From: Paracoccaceae bacterium
Lineage (GTDB): Bacteria > Pseudomonadota > Alphaproteobacteria > Rhodobacterales > Rhodobacteraceae
Direction of reading: 5' to 3'
Assembly: GCA_007134405.1 (NCBI GenBank)
Contig: SLKW01000370.1
Coordinates: forward strand, 1 to 11,279
Length of the DNA stretch: 11,279 nucleotides
In this document: positions 1 to 6,371 of the stretch, piece by piece
Numbering within the stretch: the first letter of the stretch is position 1
Layout of the letters: each line of letters starts with the position of its first letter
Translations under genes and position numbers: made by a program
Notes under the pieces: generated by a model
Told to the model about the DNA's origin: nothing
Databases searched by the model: none
The model's input: the letters and a program-made list of their open reading frames with translations, nothing else

Positions 1-1
1 C

Positions 2-724
2 CTCGCCTGGAACGCATGGCGTCAGGCGCGCGAAACGCTGCACGAAGCCCGCGCCCTGCACGCCGAAACCGACGCGCTGGCCCGCCAACTGCAGGCCGCG
101 CGCGAAGCTGCCCTGCCCTCCGAACGCCAGCCGGAACGCGCGCCGACGGCCGCGGTAGCGGCACCCCCAGAACCGGCGCGGAGCGCGAAATCGAAGAAGC
201 GGCCGCATGGCGACGGCCACGGGCCCTCGCCCCAGCTAGCGGCGGAGCCGGACGCGCAGGAAATTCCCTGGACGGCGCTCGACTTTCCGCGCTCGGAAAC
301 GGACACCGAGGGTTTCGAGGCCCTGCGCCGCGCGATGGAAGGCGACCCGAAGCTCGCAGCGCTGATCCGCACGGCGCAGCATGTCCTGTCACTGCTCGCG
401 CAGGAAGGCGTGCATCTGGAAAGCCACGATCCGGAGCCACCCGTGCCGCCCGAGATTCTGCGACAATACGCAAGCGGCGCGCGTGGCCCGGAGATTGCGG
501 GTCTCGGCGCGACCGAGGACCGCGAAAGCCTCGCCCTCGCGGTGGGCCGCCTGCGGCGCGACCCCGCCTTCCGCAGCGCCGCGCATCACTTCGTCGCCGC
601 CTTCGACACTTGGCTTGCCAGCATCATCCCAAGCGCCGACGACGCCACGCTCGCCCGGATTTCCGTCAGCAGAAGCGGTCGCGCCTTTCGCCTGATTGGC
701 CGCGCGATCGGCACATTCGGCTGA
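2..724 (+). CDS. Conserved protein of unknown function, 5'-truncated (C-terminal 240 residues)
   Basis: The frame is open from the first bases of the window and ends at TGA 722-724, so the true start lies upstream. The first ~45 visible residues are Ala/Arg/Glu/Leu-rich with a heptad-like pattern (ARETLHEARALHAETDALAR), which suggests a coiled coil. A proline/alanine linker with a short basic patch (SAKSKKRPHGDGH) follows. The last ~130 residues form a compact, probably helical domain, running from EALRRAMEGDPKLAALI to a C-terminus ending GRAFRLIGRAIGTFG. I see no signal peptide, membrane helix or catalytic motif in the visible part. The C-terminal domain resembles an uncharacterised Rhodobacterales family I recall without a function. 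azlC starts 24 nt downstream on the same strand, so co-transcription is possible. Coding is supported by strong third-position GC bias and protein-like composition; the function is unknown. Confidence 0.8.
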   Translation, partial: LAWNAWRQARETLHEARALHAETDALARQLQAAREAALPSERQPERAPTAAVAAPPEPARSAKSKKRPHGDGHGPSPQLAAEPDAQEIPWTALDFPRSETDTEGFEALRRAMEGDPKLAALIRTAQHVLSLLAQEGVHLESHDPEPPVPPEILRQYASGARGPEIAGLGATEDRESLALAVGRLRRDPAFRSAAHHFVAAFDTWLASIIPSADDATLARISVSRSGRAFRLIGRAIGTFG

Positions 725-748
725 TCGCGCCCGCTCCAGGACACCCCG

Positions 749-1498
749 ATGGCCGCCCCGATCCCCACCAGCGCCACCACCCCTGTCCCTTCGACCGGAC
801 AGGCATTCGGGCGTGGGCTGCGCGACAGCTTGCCCTTCCTGTTGGTGGTGATCCCCTTCGGCATGGTCTTCGGCGTCGTCGCGATCGAGGCGGGTCTCAC
901 CGTCGCCGAGACGATGGGCTTCTCGATCGGCGTTTTCGCCGGGGCCTCGCAACTCGCCGCGGTGCAACTGATGGCCGACAACGCGCCGATCATCATCGTG
1001 ATCGCCACCGCGCTCGCGGTGAACCTGCGGCTGGCGATGTACTCGGCCTCTCTCGCACCGCATCTCGGCTCCGCGCCCGTCTGGCAACGGGCGCTCGTCG
1101 CCTATCTGCTGGTCGATCAGTCCTACGCTCTGGCGCATGAGAAATACGAGGCCAACCCGAAGATGCCGCTGCCGGCGCGGTTTGGCTACTACATCGGGTC
1201 GGTAACCTTGATCGTGCCGCTCTGGTGCGCGGCAAGCCTGGTGGGCGCGATTCTGGGCAACCGGATCCCTGCGGGGATTCCGGTCGATTTCGCAGTGCCG
1301 ATCACTTTCCTCGCGGTGATCGCGCCGATGCTGCGCACCCTCGCCCATGTCGCGGCGGCAATCACCTCGGTCCTGGGCGTGCTGCTTCTGGGCTTCCTGC
1401 CGTTCAATCTGGGGCTTCTTGTGGCCGCGGTGTTCGCGCTGATCGTGGGCGCGCGGGTCGAGCTCTGGTTGACGCGGCAGCAGATCGGGCAGGGATGA
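749..1498 (+). CDS. azlC: AzlC family branched-chain amino acid exporter, large subunit
   Basis: This 249-residue integral membrane protein is the large subunit of an AzlCD-type exporter, a family known for efflux of branched-chain amino acids and their analogues across the inner membrane. The family signature is visible: SLPFLLVVIPFGMVFGVVA at residues 27-45, GVFAGASQLAAVQLM at 61-75 and VNLRLAMYSASLAPHL at 91-106. Further hydrophobic segments lie near 112-125, 146-170, 182-198, 202-220 and 221-238. An AGGA ribosome-binding site at 738-741 sits 7 nt before the ATG and supports this start. The TGA overlaps the azlD ATG by 4 nt, so the two genes are translationally coupled. Length is normal for the family. 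The transported substrate cannot be read from sequence; branched-chain amino acids are the family default. Confidence 0.95.
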   Translation: MAAPIPTSATTPVPSTGQAFGRGLRDSLPFLLVVIPFGMVFGVVAIEAGLTVAETMGFSIGVFAGASQLAAVQLMADNAPIIIVIATALAVNLRLAMYSASLAPHLGSAPVWQRALVAYLLVDQSYALAHEKYEANPKMPLPARFGYYIGSVTLIVPLWCAASLVGAILGNRIPAGIPVDFAVPITFLAVIAPMLRTLAHVAAAITSVLGVLLLGFLPFNLGLLVAAVFALIVGARVELWLTRQQIGQG

Positions 1499-1827
1499 TG
1501 GCGTACTCGGCCGCGCAGATCTGGGCGATCATCCTGGTGCTGACGCTGGGCACCTTCGCGCTGCGCTACTCGTTTCTTGGCCTGATCGGGCGTCGCCGGC
1601 TGCCCGACTGGGTGCTGCGCCACCTGCGCTACACGCCCGTCGCCGTCCTGCCCGGGCTGATCGCGCCGCTGATCCTGTTTCCGGCCGCCACCGACGGGCA
1701 GCCGGACGCCGCACGCTTGCTGGCGGCGGCGGTGACGCTGGGTATCGGCTACTGGACGAAGAACGTGCTCTGGGCGATTCTCGGCGGCGCAATCGTTCTC
1801 TTCGGCTTGCTACCGCTGACCCCGTGA
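1495..1827 (+). CDS. azlD: AzlD family branched-chain amino acid exporter, small subunit
   Basis: This 110-residue hydrophobic protein is the small partner of AzlC in the inner membrane. Family hallmarks are TFALRYSFL at residues 20-28 and RYTPVAVLPGLIAPLILF at 45-62, with an N-terminal hydrophobic segment (9-30) and C-terminal segments (74-84 and 88-108). Two ATG codons stand in tandem at 1495 and 1498. The first gives the ATGA overlap with the azlC stop and follows a GGGCAGGG stretch that can act as the ribosome-binding site, so I chose it; starting at 1498 would remove only one residue. AzlC and AzlD normally work as a pair, and the coupling here fits that. No regulator gene (AzlB/Lrp type) lies next to the pair in this window. 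Confidence 0.94.
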   Translation: MMAYSAAQIWAIILVLTLGTFALRYSFLGLIGRRRLPDWVLRHLRYTPVAVLPGLIAPLILFPAATDGQPDAARLLAAAVTLGIGYWTKNVLWAILGGAIVLFGLLPLTP

Positions 1828-1882
1828 GGGCTCACGCCGATACGCGGCCGCCGGAAAGCGACCGCGGCGCCCAGGCTCGGAC

Positions 1883-2032
1883 TCAGGCGTTGATGAGCGC
1901 AAGGAAGATGAGCAACGCGATGCTGACGCCCGCCACCCAAATGCAGGCCTTGAGGAACCCGTGAAACGTCTTTTCGTGCTCGGTCGTGTCCATCGTCCCG
2001 TGCTCGTGCGATCCCTGCTCATGCTCGGCCAT
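1883..2032 (-). CDS. aa3-type cytochrome c oxidase subunit IV, 49 residues
   Basis: This tiny gene encodes MAEHEQGSHEHGTMDTTEHE, then KTFHGFLKACIWVAGVSIA and LLIFLALINA. The layout is that of the bacterial aa3 cytochrome c oxidase subunit IV family (Paracoccus/Rhodobacter type, Pfam COX4_pro_2): a short His/Glu-rich cytoplasmic N-terminus with a TEHEKTFHGF-like motif, then one transmembrane helix (about residues 27-47). In Paracoccus the subunit packs against subunits I and III and is dispensable for activity. A strong ribosome-binding site, GAGGGAGG, lies 5 nt before the ATG. The gene converges on azlD, with 55 nt between the stops, and the other oxidase subunit genes are not in this window. 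Its length matches the family. Confidence 0.92.
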   Translation of the reverse strand: MAEHEQGSHEHGTMDTTEHEKTFHGFLKACIWVAGVSIALLIFLALINA

Positions 2033-2037
2033 GCGCG

Positions 2038-2045
2038 CCTCCCTC
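2038..2045 (-). promoter_or_regulatory. Ribosome-binding site of the oxidase subunit IV gene
   Basis: Read on the minus strand, GAGGGAGG ends 5 nt before the ATG at 2032. It is among the strongest Shine-Dalgarno matches in the window and confirms both the strand and the start of a 49-residue gene that is easy to miss. Confidence 0.8.
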
Positions 2046-2061
2046 AACTTACTACCGACTT

Positions 2062-2090
2062 CCCTTAGCCGATCATTTCGCCCCTGTCAC
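2062..2090 (-). promoter_or_regulatory. Candidate promoter of the oxidase subunit IV gene
   Basis: On the minus strand GTGACA (-35 like) is followed after 17 nt by TAAGGG (-10 like). Transcription would begin near 2055 and give a leader of about 23 nt that carries the ribosome-binding site. The -10 box is poor, so this rests mainly on position and on the -35 match. Confidence 0.35.
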
Positions 2091-2102
2091 GACGCTTGCG
2101 AC

Positions 2103-2129
2103 GCGGGCGCTGTGCCCCCGTTCGCCCGC
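2103..2129 (-). terminator. Possible hairpin downstream of the MBL hydrolase gene
   Basis: GCGGGCG (2103-2109) and CGCCCGC (2123-2129) form a perfect 7-bp stem with a 13-nt loop, starting 3 nt past the stop of the acyl-CoA dehydrogenase/MBL operon. No T-tract follows on the minus strand, so it is at best a weak or Rho-assisted terminator, or an mRNA 3'-end-stabilising hairpin. Confidence 0.3.
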
Positions 2130-2132
2130 TTC

Positions 2133-3194
2133 TCACTCGCCCTGCCGCTGCCACATCCAGGCGCCGTCCTCTGCGCGCCAGCGCCGGACCCGGCCTTTCT
2201 GATGCAGATGGTTCAGATGCGCCACGGCCTCCACCAGCGCAAGGCCGTAGATGCCCGGATCGATGGCGCGCTTGAAGAGCGGTGGAAAGCATTCCGCGGC
2301 GCGGCGGGGCCGGTCGAGATGGCGTTCCAGCCGCGCCAGCGCCGAATGATGATTCTCGGCCATCTGGCGCAGGCGCATCGGCAGGCCGGAAAACGGCAGC
2401 TTGTGGCCGGGCAGGACCTGCTGGTCGGGCCGGGCGAACTGCGCCAGGCGCGTGCAGCTTTCCAGCCATTCGGAAATCGGGTCGGCCTCGGGCTCGGTCG
2501 CGTAGACACCCAGATTGGCCGAAATGCCCGGCAGAAGCTGGTCGCCACCGATCACCAGATTGTCGTCGCGGCTCCAGAAGGTCGCGTGTTCGGGCGCGTG
2601 GCCGTTGCCCATCCGCACCGTCCAGTTCCGCCCGCCCATGCGCAGGCTCTGCCCCTCGCGCAGGCGGTGAAACCCCAGCGGCAGCGGCGCCACCACATCG
2701 GCGAAGTTGAACGGCCGCTCCTCGGCCCTCTGGGCCAGCAGGTCGGCATCCATCCCCGCCGCGCGCCAGAAGGCGATCGATTCGGGCGACGGGCGCTCCT
2801 GCTCGTCCAACACCAGCATCCGGGCGAACAGCCAGGCGGTGCGCGTGGTCCAAAGTTCCGCGCCATGCTCGGTCCGGAACCAGCCGGCCAGCCCGATATG
2901 GTCAGGGTGATGATGCGTGGCGACGACCCGCCTCACCGGCCTGCCGGCCAGCGGCCCGGCCAGGATCTCGTCCCAGAGGCCGCGCGTCCTGCCGGTATCG
3001 AATCCGGTGTCGATCAGCGTCCAGCCGTCGCCCTCGTCCAGCGCATAGACATTGACGTGATCCAGCGCCATCGGCAGCGGCAGCCGCAGCCAGAGCACGC
3101 CGGGCGCGACCTCGACCGCCCGCCCGGGTTCGGGCGGGGTGTCGAACGGGTGGCGGATGCCGTCCTCGACGGCAAGTTCGGCGACGGCGCTCAT
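2133..3194 (-). CDS. MBL-fold metallo-hydrolase
   Basis: This 353-residue protein has a metallo-beta-lactamase (glyoxalase II-like) fold. The metal-binding motif is THHHPDHIG at residues 93-101 (H94, H96, D98, H99). Further ligands are H199 in GNGHAPEH, D218 in VIGGDQLLPG and H264 in VLPGHKLPF, so the full two-metal set is present. An early strand motif, LIDTGFDTGRT (60-70), is typical of the fold. The C-terminal ~90 residues, including a helical stretch around HSALARLERHLDRPRR and ending HLHQKGRVRRWR, look like the winged-helix-like tail found in related hydrolases. The ATG overlaps the TGA of the upstream acyl-CoA dehydrogenase gene by 4 nt, with a GGAAG ribosome-binding site inside that gene. 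The tight coupling suggests a thioester or acyl-derived substrate, but this is inference; the substrate is unknown. Confidence 0.93.
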   Translation of the reverse strand: MSAVAELAVEDGIRHPFDTPPEPGRAVEVAPGVLWLRLPLPMALDHVNVYALDEGDGWTLIDTGFDTGRTRGLWDEILAGPLAGRPVRRVVATHHHPDHIGLAGWFRTEHGAELWTTRTAWLFARMLVLDEQERPSPESIAFWRAAGMDADLLAQRAEERPFNFADVVAPLPLGFHRLREGQSLRMGGRNWTVRMGNGHAPEHATFWSRDDNLVIGGDQLLPGISANLGVYATEPEADPISEWLESCTRLAQFARPDQQVLPGHKLPFSGLPMRLRQMAENHHSALARLERHLDRPRRAAECFPPLFKRAIDPGIYGLALVEAVAHLNHLHQKGRVRRWRAEDGAWMWQRQGE

Positions 3195-4900
3195 GCGACT
3201 TCCAGCTCGTCCGGCGACAGCGCGTACAGCGGCTCCGCCCCGTCGCGGGCGCGGGCCAGAAGCGCCGTGTGCTCGGGCAGGATCCGGCGGATGAAGACAT
3301 GCGCCAGGCGCGCGCGCGGCCCCTCGGGCGCGGCCTGGGCGGCGCGCAGGTGGTAATGCGCGCCCAGCACGCGGGCGAAGGCGCGCAGATAGGGCACGGC
3401 CCCGGCGAAACGGTCGTTCATCTCCTGGGCGACCAGCCACTCGGTCGCCTCGCGCAGGGTTTCGGCCGCCGACCAGACGTCGCCGGCCAGATCGGGCAGC
3501 GTCGCCCGCGCCCCCTCGGCGCCGTCCTGCACTTCCTGCAGCAACCGGAAGGCGGCCTCGCCCCCGTCCATCATCTTCCGCGCGACCAGATCCATCGCCT
3601 GGATCCCGTTCGTGCCTTCGTAGATCGGCGTGATGCGCGCATCGCGCAGAAACTGCGCCGCGCCCGTCTCCTCGACATAGCCCATGCCCCCGTAGACCTG
3701 CACGCCAAGATTGGCCACCTCGCAGCCGATATCGGTGCAATGCGCCTTGGCGATGGGCGTCAGCAGCGCCGCGCGGGCCTGCCAATGCGCATCGCCGGTG
3801 GCGCGGCCCATGTCGATCGCCACGCCGCAGGCCAGCGCGATGGCGCGGGCGGCAAAGATTTCGGCGCGCATCTCGGCCAGCATCCGGCGCACATCGGCAT
3901 GCTCCAGGATCGGCCCAGCGCCCTCGGGCGTGCGACCCTGCTTGCGATCCTGGGCATAGGCCAGCGCGTGCTGATAGGCGGCCTCGGCGACGCCCACGCC
4001 CTGCACGCCGACGGCCAGGCGGGCATTGTTCATCATCGTGAACATCGCCGCCATGCCGCCATTCTCGGGCCCGACCATCCAGCCGGTCGCGCCGTCGTAT
4101 TCCATCACCGCGGTGGGCGAGCCGTGGATGCCCAGCTTGTGCTCCAGCGAGACGACGCGCAGCGCGTTGCGCGCGCCCGGCCGTCCCTCGGCATCCGGGA
4201 TCAGCTTCGGAACCAGGAACAGGCTGATCCCCCGGGTGCCGGGCGCCGCACCCGGCAGGCGGGCCAGCACCAGATGGCAGACATTGCCCGCCACATCGTG
4301 ATCGCCCCAGGTGATGTAGATCTTCTGCCCGCTGATCGCGTAGCTGCCGTCGCCCTTCGGCTCGGCCCGCGTGCGCAGCGCGCCCACGTCCGACCCCGCC
4401 TGCGGCTCGGTCAGGTTCATCGTCCCGGTCCATTCGCCCGAAATCAGCTTCGGCAGATAAAGCGCCTTCAACTCGTCGCTCGCATGATGCTCCAGCGCCT
4501 CGATCTGGCCTTGGGTCAGCAGCGGGCAGAGCTGCAGCGCCAGACAAGCCCCGGCCATCATCTCGCCCACGGCGGTGTTCAGCGCCTGCGGCAGGCCCAT
4601 CCCGCCATGCTCGGGGCTCGCCGACAGGCCGATCCAGCCGCCCTCGGCAATGGCGCGATAGGCCGCGGCGAAACCGGGCGGGGTGCGCACGACGCCGTTT
4701 TCCAGCCGCGCCGGATTCAGGTCGCCCGTCCGGTTCAGCGGCGCCATCACCTCGGCCGCCAGCCGGCCCACCTCGGTCAGGATCGCCTCGGTCACATCGG
4801 GCCCCGCCTCGCCGAAGACCTCGGTCTCGGCCAGCCGGTCGTAGCCGACGACATGATCGAACAGGAAGCGGAAGTCGCTGACGGGGGCCTTGTAGGACAT
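3191..4900 (-). CDS. Acyl-CoA dehydrogenase, long DmdC-like type
   Basis: This 569-residue FAD enzyme oxidises an acyl-CoA to the 2,3-enoyl-CoA. The N-terminus (MSYKAPVSDFRFLFDHV, 1-17) is the extra segment typical of the long acyl-CoA dehydrogenase subgroup that includes 3-methylmercaptopropionyl-CoA dehydrogenase DmdC. Flavin/substrate motifs are MNLTEPQAGSDVGALRTRA (161-179), YITWGDHD (195-202), HKLGIHGSPTAVM (254-266), NNARLAVGVQGVG (291-303) and QVYGGMGYVEE (401-411). E428 in ITPIYEGTNGIQAMDL is the expected catalytic base. Residues from about 445 onward form the extra helical C-terminal domain of this subgroup. An AGAGG ribosome-binding site lies 7 nt before the ATG. No other DMSP-pathway gene (dmdA, dmdB, dmdD) is present, and this subgroup has many paralogues acting on ordinary fatty acyl-CoAs, so I give no symbol. 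Confidence 0.95.
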   Translation of the reverse strand: MSYKAPVSDFRFLFDHVVGYDRLAETEVFGEAGPDVTEAILTEVGRLAAEVMAPLNRTGDLNPARLENGVVRTPPGFAAAYRAIAEGGWIGLSASPEHGGMGLPQALNTAVGEMMAGACLALQLCPLLTQGQIEALEHHASDELKALYLPKLISGEWTGTMNLTEPQAGSDVGALRTRAEPKGDGSYAISGQKIYITWGDHDVAGNVCHLVLARLPGAAPGTRGISLFLVPKLIPDAEGRPGARNALRVVSLEHKLGIHGSPTAVMEYDGATGWMVGPENGGMAAMFTMMNNARLAVGVQGVGVAEAAYQHALAYAQDRKQGRTPEGAGPILEHADVRRMLAEMRAEIFAARAIALACGVAIDMGRATGDAHWQARAALLTPIAKAHCTDIGCEVANLGVQVYGGMGYVEETGAAQFLRDARITPIYEGTNGIQAMDLVARKMMDGGEAAFRLLQEVQDGAEGARATLPDLAGDVWSAAETLREATEWLVAQEMNDRFAGAVPYLRAFARVLGAHYHLRAAQAAPEGPRARLAHVFIRRILPEHTALLARARDGAEPLYALSPDELEVA

Positions 4901-4925
4901 GCGCGCACCTCTGGCAGGAATGGCG

Positions 4926-4955
4926 TCGATAGCACCCGGCGCGCCCGCTTGTGAA
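4926..4955 (-). promoter_or_regulatory. Candidate promoter of the acyl-CoA dehydrogenase/MBL operon
   Basis: On the minus strand TTCACA (five of six to the sigma-70 -35 box) is followed after 18 nt by TATCGA (-10 like). The predicted start near 4919 gives a leader of about 19 nt ending in the AGAGG ribosome-binding site. It lies in the 144-bp gap shared with the divergent threonylcarbamoyl-AMP synthase gene. I see no obvious operator palindrome. Confidence 0.4.
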
Positions 4956-5044
4956 GCCGGCGCCCCGGGACTAGAGACAGCATAGGGCTTCGCCCCGCTC
5001 GAACAAACCCCAACGCCGCGTCACGCCCCGCACCTGCCCCCGCC

Positions 5045-6028
5045 ATGCCCGCGCCCCCTGCCCCGCCGTCCACGACCCAACTGCTGCGCCCCGATGCCGA
5101 TGGCGTGGCGCGCGCCGTGGCGCTCCTGCGGGCGGGCGCGCTGGTCGCGATCCCGACCGAGACGGTCTATGGCCTCGCCGGCGATGCTGCGAACGACCGC
5201 GCCGTGGCGGGCATCTTCGCGGCCAAGGACCGGCCGCGCTTCAACCCGCTGATCGTGCATCTGGCCGACCTCGCGCAGGCCCGCCAGATCGCCCGCCTCA
5301 CCCCCCTGGCCGAGGCGCTGGCCAAGGCCTTCTGGCCCGGCCCGATGACGCTCGTCCTGCCGCTGGGTCCTGGCGCGCGCGTCTCGCCGCTGGTGACCAG
5401 CGGGCTTGATACCGTGGCGCTGCGCCTGCCCGCGCATCCGCTGGCACGCGCCGTGCTCACGGGCTTCGGTGGCGGGCTCGCGGCGCCCTCGGCCAATCCG
5501 TCCGGGCGGATCAGCCCGGTCAGCGCGGCGCATGTGATGGCCGGGCTCGGCGGTCGGATCGCGGCGGTGCTCGATGGCGGCGATTGCGCGGTGGGGCTGG
5601 AATCGACGATCCTCGACGCAACGGGTGACGCGCCGATCCTGCTGCGCGCCGGCGGCCTCGCGGTCGAAGCGATCGAGGACCGGCTTGGCGTCAAGGTCAA
5701 GACAGGCACCGACGGCCCGCACCCCACCGCGCCGGGCCAGCTCGCCGTGCACTACGCGCCGCGCGGCACTGTGCGGCTCGACGCGACGACCCCCGAACCG
5801 GGCGAGGTCTGGATCGGTTTCGGCCCGGACCACCCCGGCGATGCGGCCCTCAACCTCTCGCCCGCCGCCGACCTGACCGAGGCCGCCGCCCGCCTCTTCC
5901 ACCTGCTGCACGAAGCCGACCGCCGCGCCGGCCCGTCCGGCCGCATCGCCGTCGCCCCGATCCCCGAGACGGGCCTCGGCCGCGCCATCAACGACCGCCT
6001 GCGCCGCGCCGCCGCCCCGCGCGGCTGA
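5045..6028 (+). CDS. tsaC: L-threonylcarbamoyladenylate synthase (TsaC/Sua5 family, two-domain Sua5 form)
   Basis: This 327-residue cytosolic enzyme makes threonylcarbamoyl-AMP from threonine, bicarbonate and ATP, the first step of t6A formation at position 37 of ANN-decoding tRNAs. The YrdC-type domain (about 14-205) shows IPTETVYGLAGDA (36-48), KDRPRFNPLIVHL (61-73), FWPGPMTLVLP (96-106), AAPSANPSGRISPVSA (146-161) and GLESTILD (184-191). The linker motif APGQLAVHYAPRG (229-241) and the C-terminal Sua5 domain follow; the latter includes VWIGFG (255-260) and ends ETGLGRAINDRLRRA. The length is that of the Sua5 form, longer than E. coli TsaC. There is no good Shine-Dalgarno before the ATG at 5045; I kept this start because the frame opens there and the N-terminal extension before the conserved domain is short and normal. 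Confidence 0.95.
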   Translation: MPAPPAPPSTTQLLRPDADGVARAVALLRAGALVAIPTETVYGLAGDAANDRAVAGIFAAKDRPRFNPLIVHLADLAQARQIARLTPLAEALAKAFWPGPMTLVLPLGPGARVSPLVTSGLDTVALRLPAHPLARAVLTGFGGGLAAPSANPSGRISPVSAAHVMAGLGGRIAAVLDGGDCAVGLESTILDATGDAPILLRAGGLAVEAIEDRLGVKVKTGTDGPHPTAPGQLAVHYAPRGTVRLDATTPEPGEVWIGFGPDHPGDAALNLSPAADLTEAAARLFHLLHEADRRAGPSGRIAVAPIPETGLGRAINDRLRRAAAPRG

Positions 6029-6060
6029 CCCCCTGCACCACGCGGCGCGCCGCCCACCGC

Positions 6061-6100
6061 AATCTGGCCCTATCGGCCCCCTGAATCTGGCCCTATGGGC
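6061..6100 (+). repeat. Two 17-bp direct repeats, 23 bp apart (MocR-operator-like)
   Basis: Units at 6061-6077 and 6084-6100 begin AATCTGGCCCTAT and agree at 16 of 17 positions, the difference being C or G at unit position 14. The start-to-start distance is 23 bp, about two helical turns. Direct half-sites with a CTGG core about two turns apart are the layout of operators of MocR-type (GntR/aminotransferase fusion) regulators. The repeat is directly seen; the operator reading is inference, and no such regulator is encoded in this window. Confidence 0.75.
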
Positions 6101-6204
6101 ATTTCGGCCACAGTTCCCGCCTCGAACCGTTGCGCCGCACCCCCCACCGAACGTTGCGCCGTGGCCTTCCGATGTCCCCCGGATCGGCCCGAAATGCCGG
6201 GATG

Positions 6205-6270
6205 TGCCACACGTTTGCCACCCGCGTGCCACCCGCCTGCCACCCACTTGCCACCCGCCTGCCACCGGCC
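6205..6270 (+). repeat. Six tandem copies of an 11-bp unit
   Basis: Units start at 6205, 6216, 6227, 6238, 6249 and 6260. The consensus is TGCCACCCGC plus one variable base, and the first and last units are the most diverged. The period is close to one helical turn and is not a multiple of three, so it is unlikely to be coding. On the minus strand the array is G-rich, with regularly spaced GGGTGGC tracts. Confidence 0.88.
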
Positions 6271-6371
6271 CTTTTCCCAGCAAATGCGGGCAAAACGCCC
6301 GCCCCCGCCTTGCCGCGACGGCCGCCCCGAACGCCCCGTCAAGCTTTCGCTAACCTTCGCCCCCGGGGGCC

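Larger units (their letters stand above)
6029..6371. other. Repeat-rich convergent intergenic region, no gene supported
   Basis: The 343 bp between the stops of two convergent genes hold no open frame with family resemblance or a ribosome-binding site; the frames that cross it translate to repetitive Pro/Ala/Arg-rich sequence. It contains a 12-bp perfect palindrome at each end (6042-6053 and 6359-6370), a 17-bp direct repeat (6061-6100), two copies of CGTTGCGCCG (6128-6137 and 6152-6161) and six 11-bp tandem units (6205-6270). I see no intrinsic terminator with a T-tract for either gene. Confidence 0.7.

Noticed and set aside
1823..1836. Terminator after azlD (CGTGAG-gg-CTCACG)
   Set aside because: The palindrome overlaps the stop codon, has a loop too small for the full stem and no T-tract. 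It might stop polymerase weakly, but I cannot support the call.
2133..4547. A single long minus-strand protein spanning the MBL gene and much of the dehydrogenase
   Set aside because: The upstream part of that frame is the out-of-frame, Gly/Arg/Ala-rich shadow of the dehydrogenase. The real MBL start is the ATG at 3194, supported by the ATGA overlap, the ribosome-binding site and the family N-terminus.
3191..4900. Naming the dehydrogenase dmdC and the locus a DMSP demethylation cluster
   Set aside because: The protein is of the DmdC-like subgroup, but the other pathway genes are missing and paralogues with other substrates are common, so the specific name is not supported.
1986..4954. Two long plus-strand open frames opposite the dehydrogenase and MBL genes
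   Set aside because: They are His/Arg/Gln/Gly-rich antisense shadows typical of GC-rich genomes, without recognisable motifs or ribosome-binding sites, and the minus-strand genes are unambiguous.
6205..6270. CRISPR array
   Set aside because: The repeat unit is 11 bp with no spacers and no cas genes nearby. It is a simple tandem repeat.
6100..6371. Remnant of a MocR or other gene in the repeat region
   Set aside because: None of the six frames gives a stretch that looks like a helix-turn-helix or aminotransferase fragment. Only the operator-like repeat is visible.
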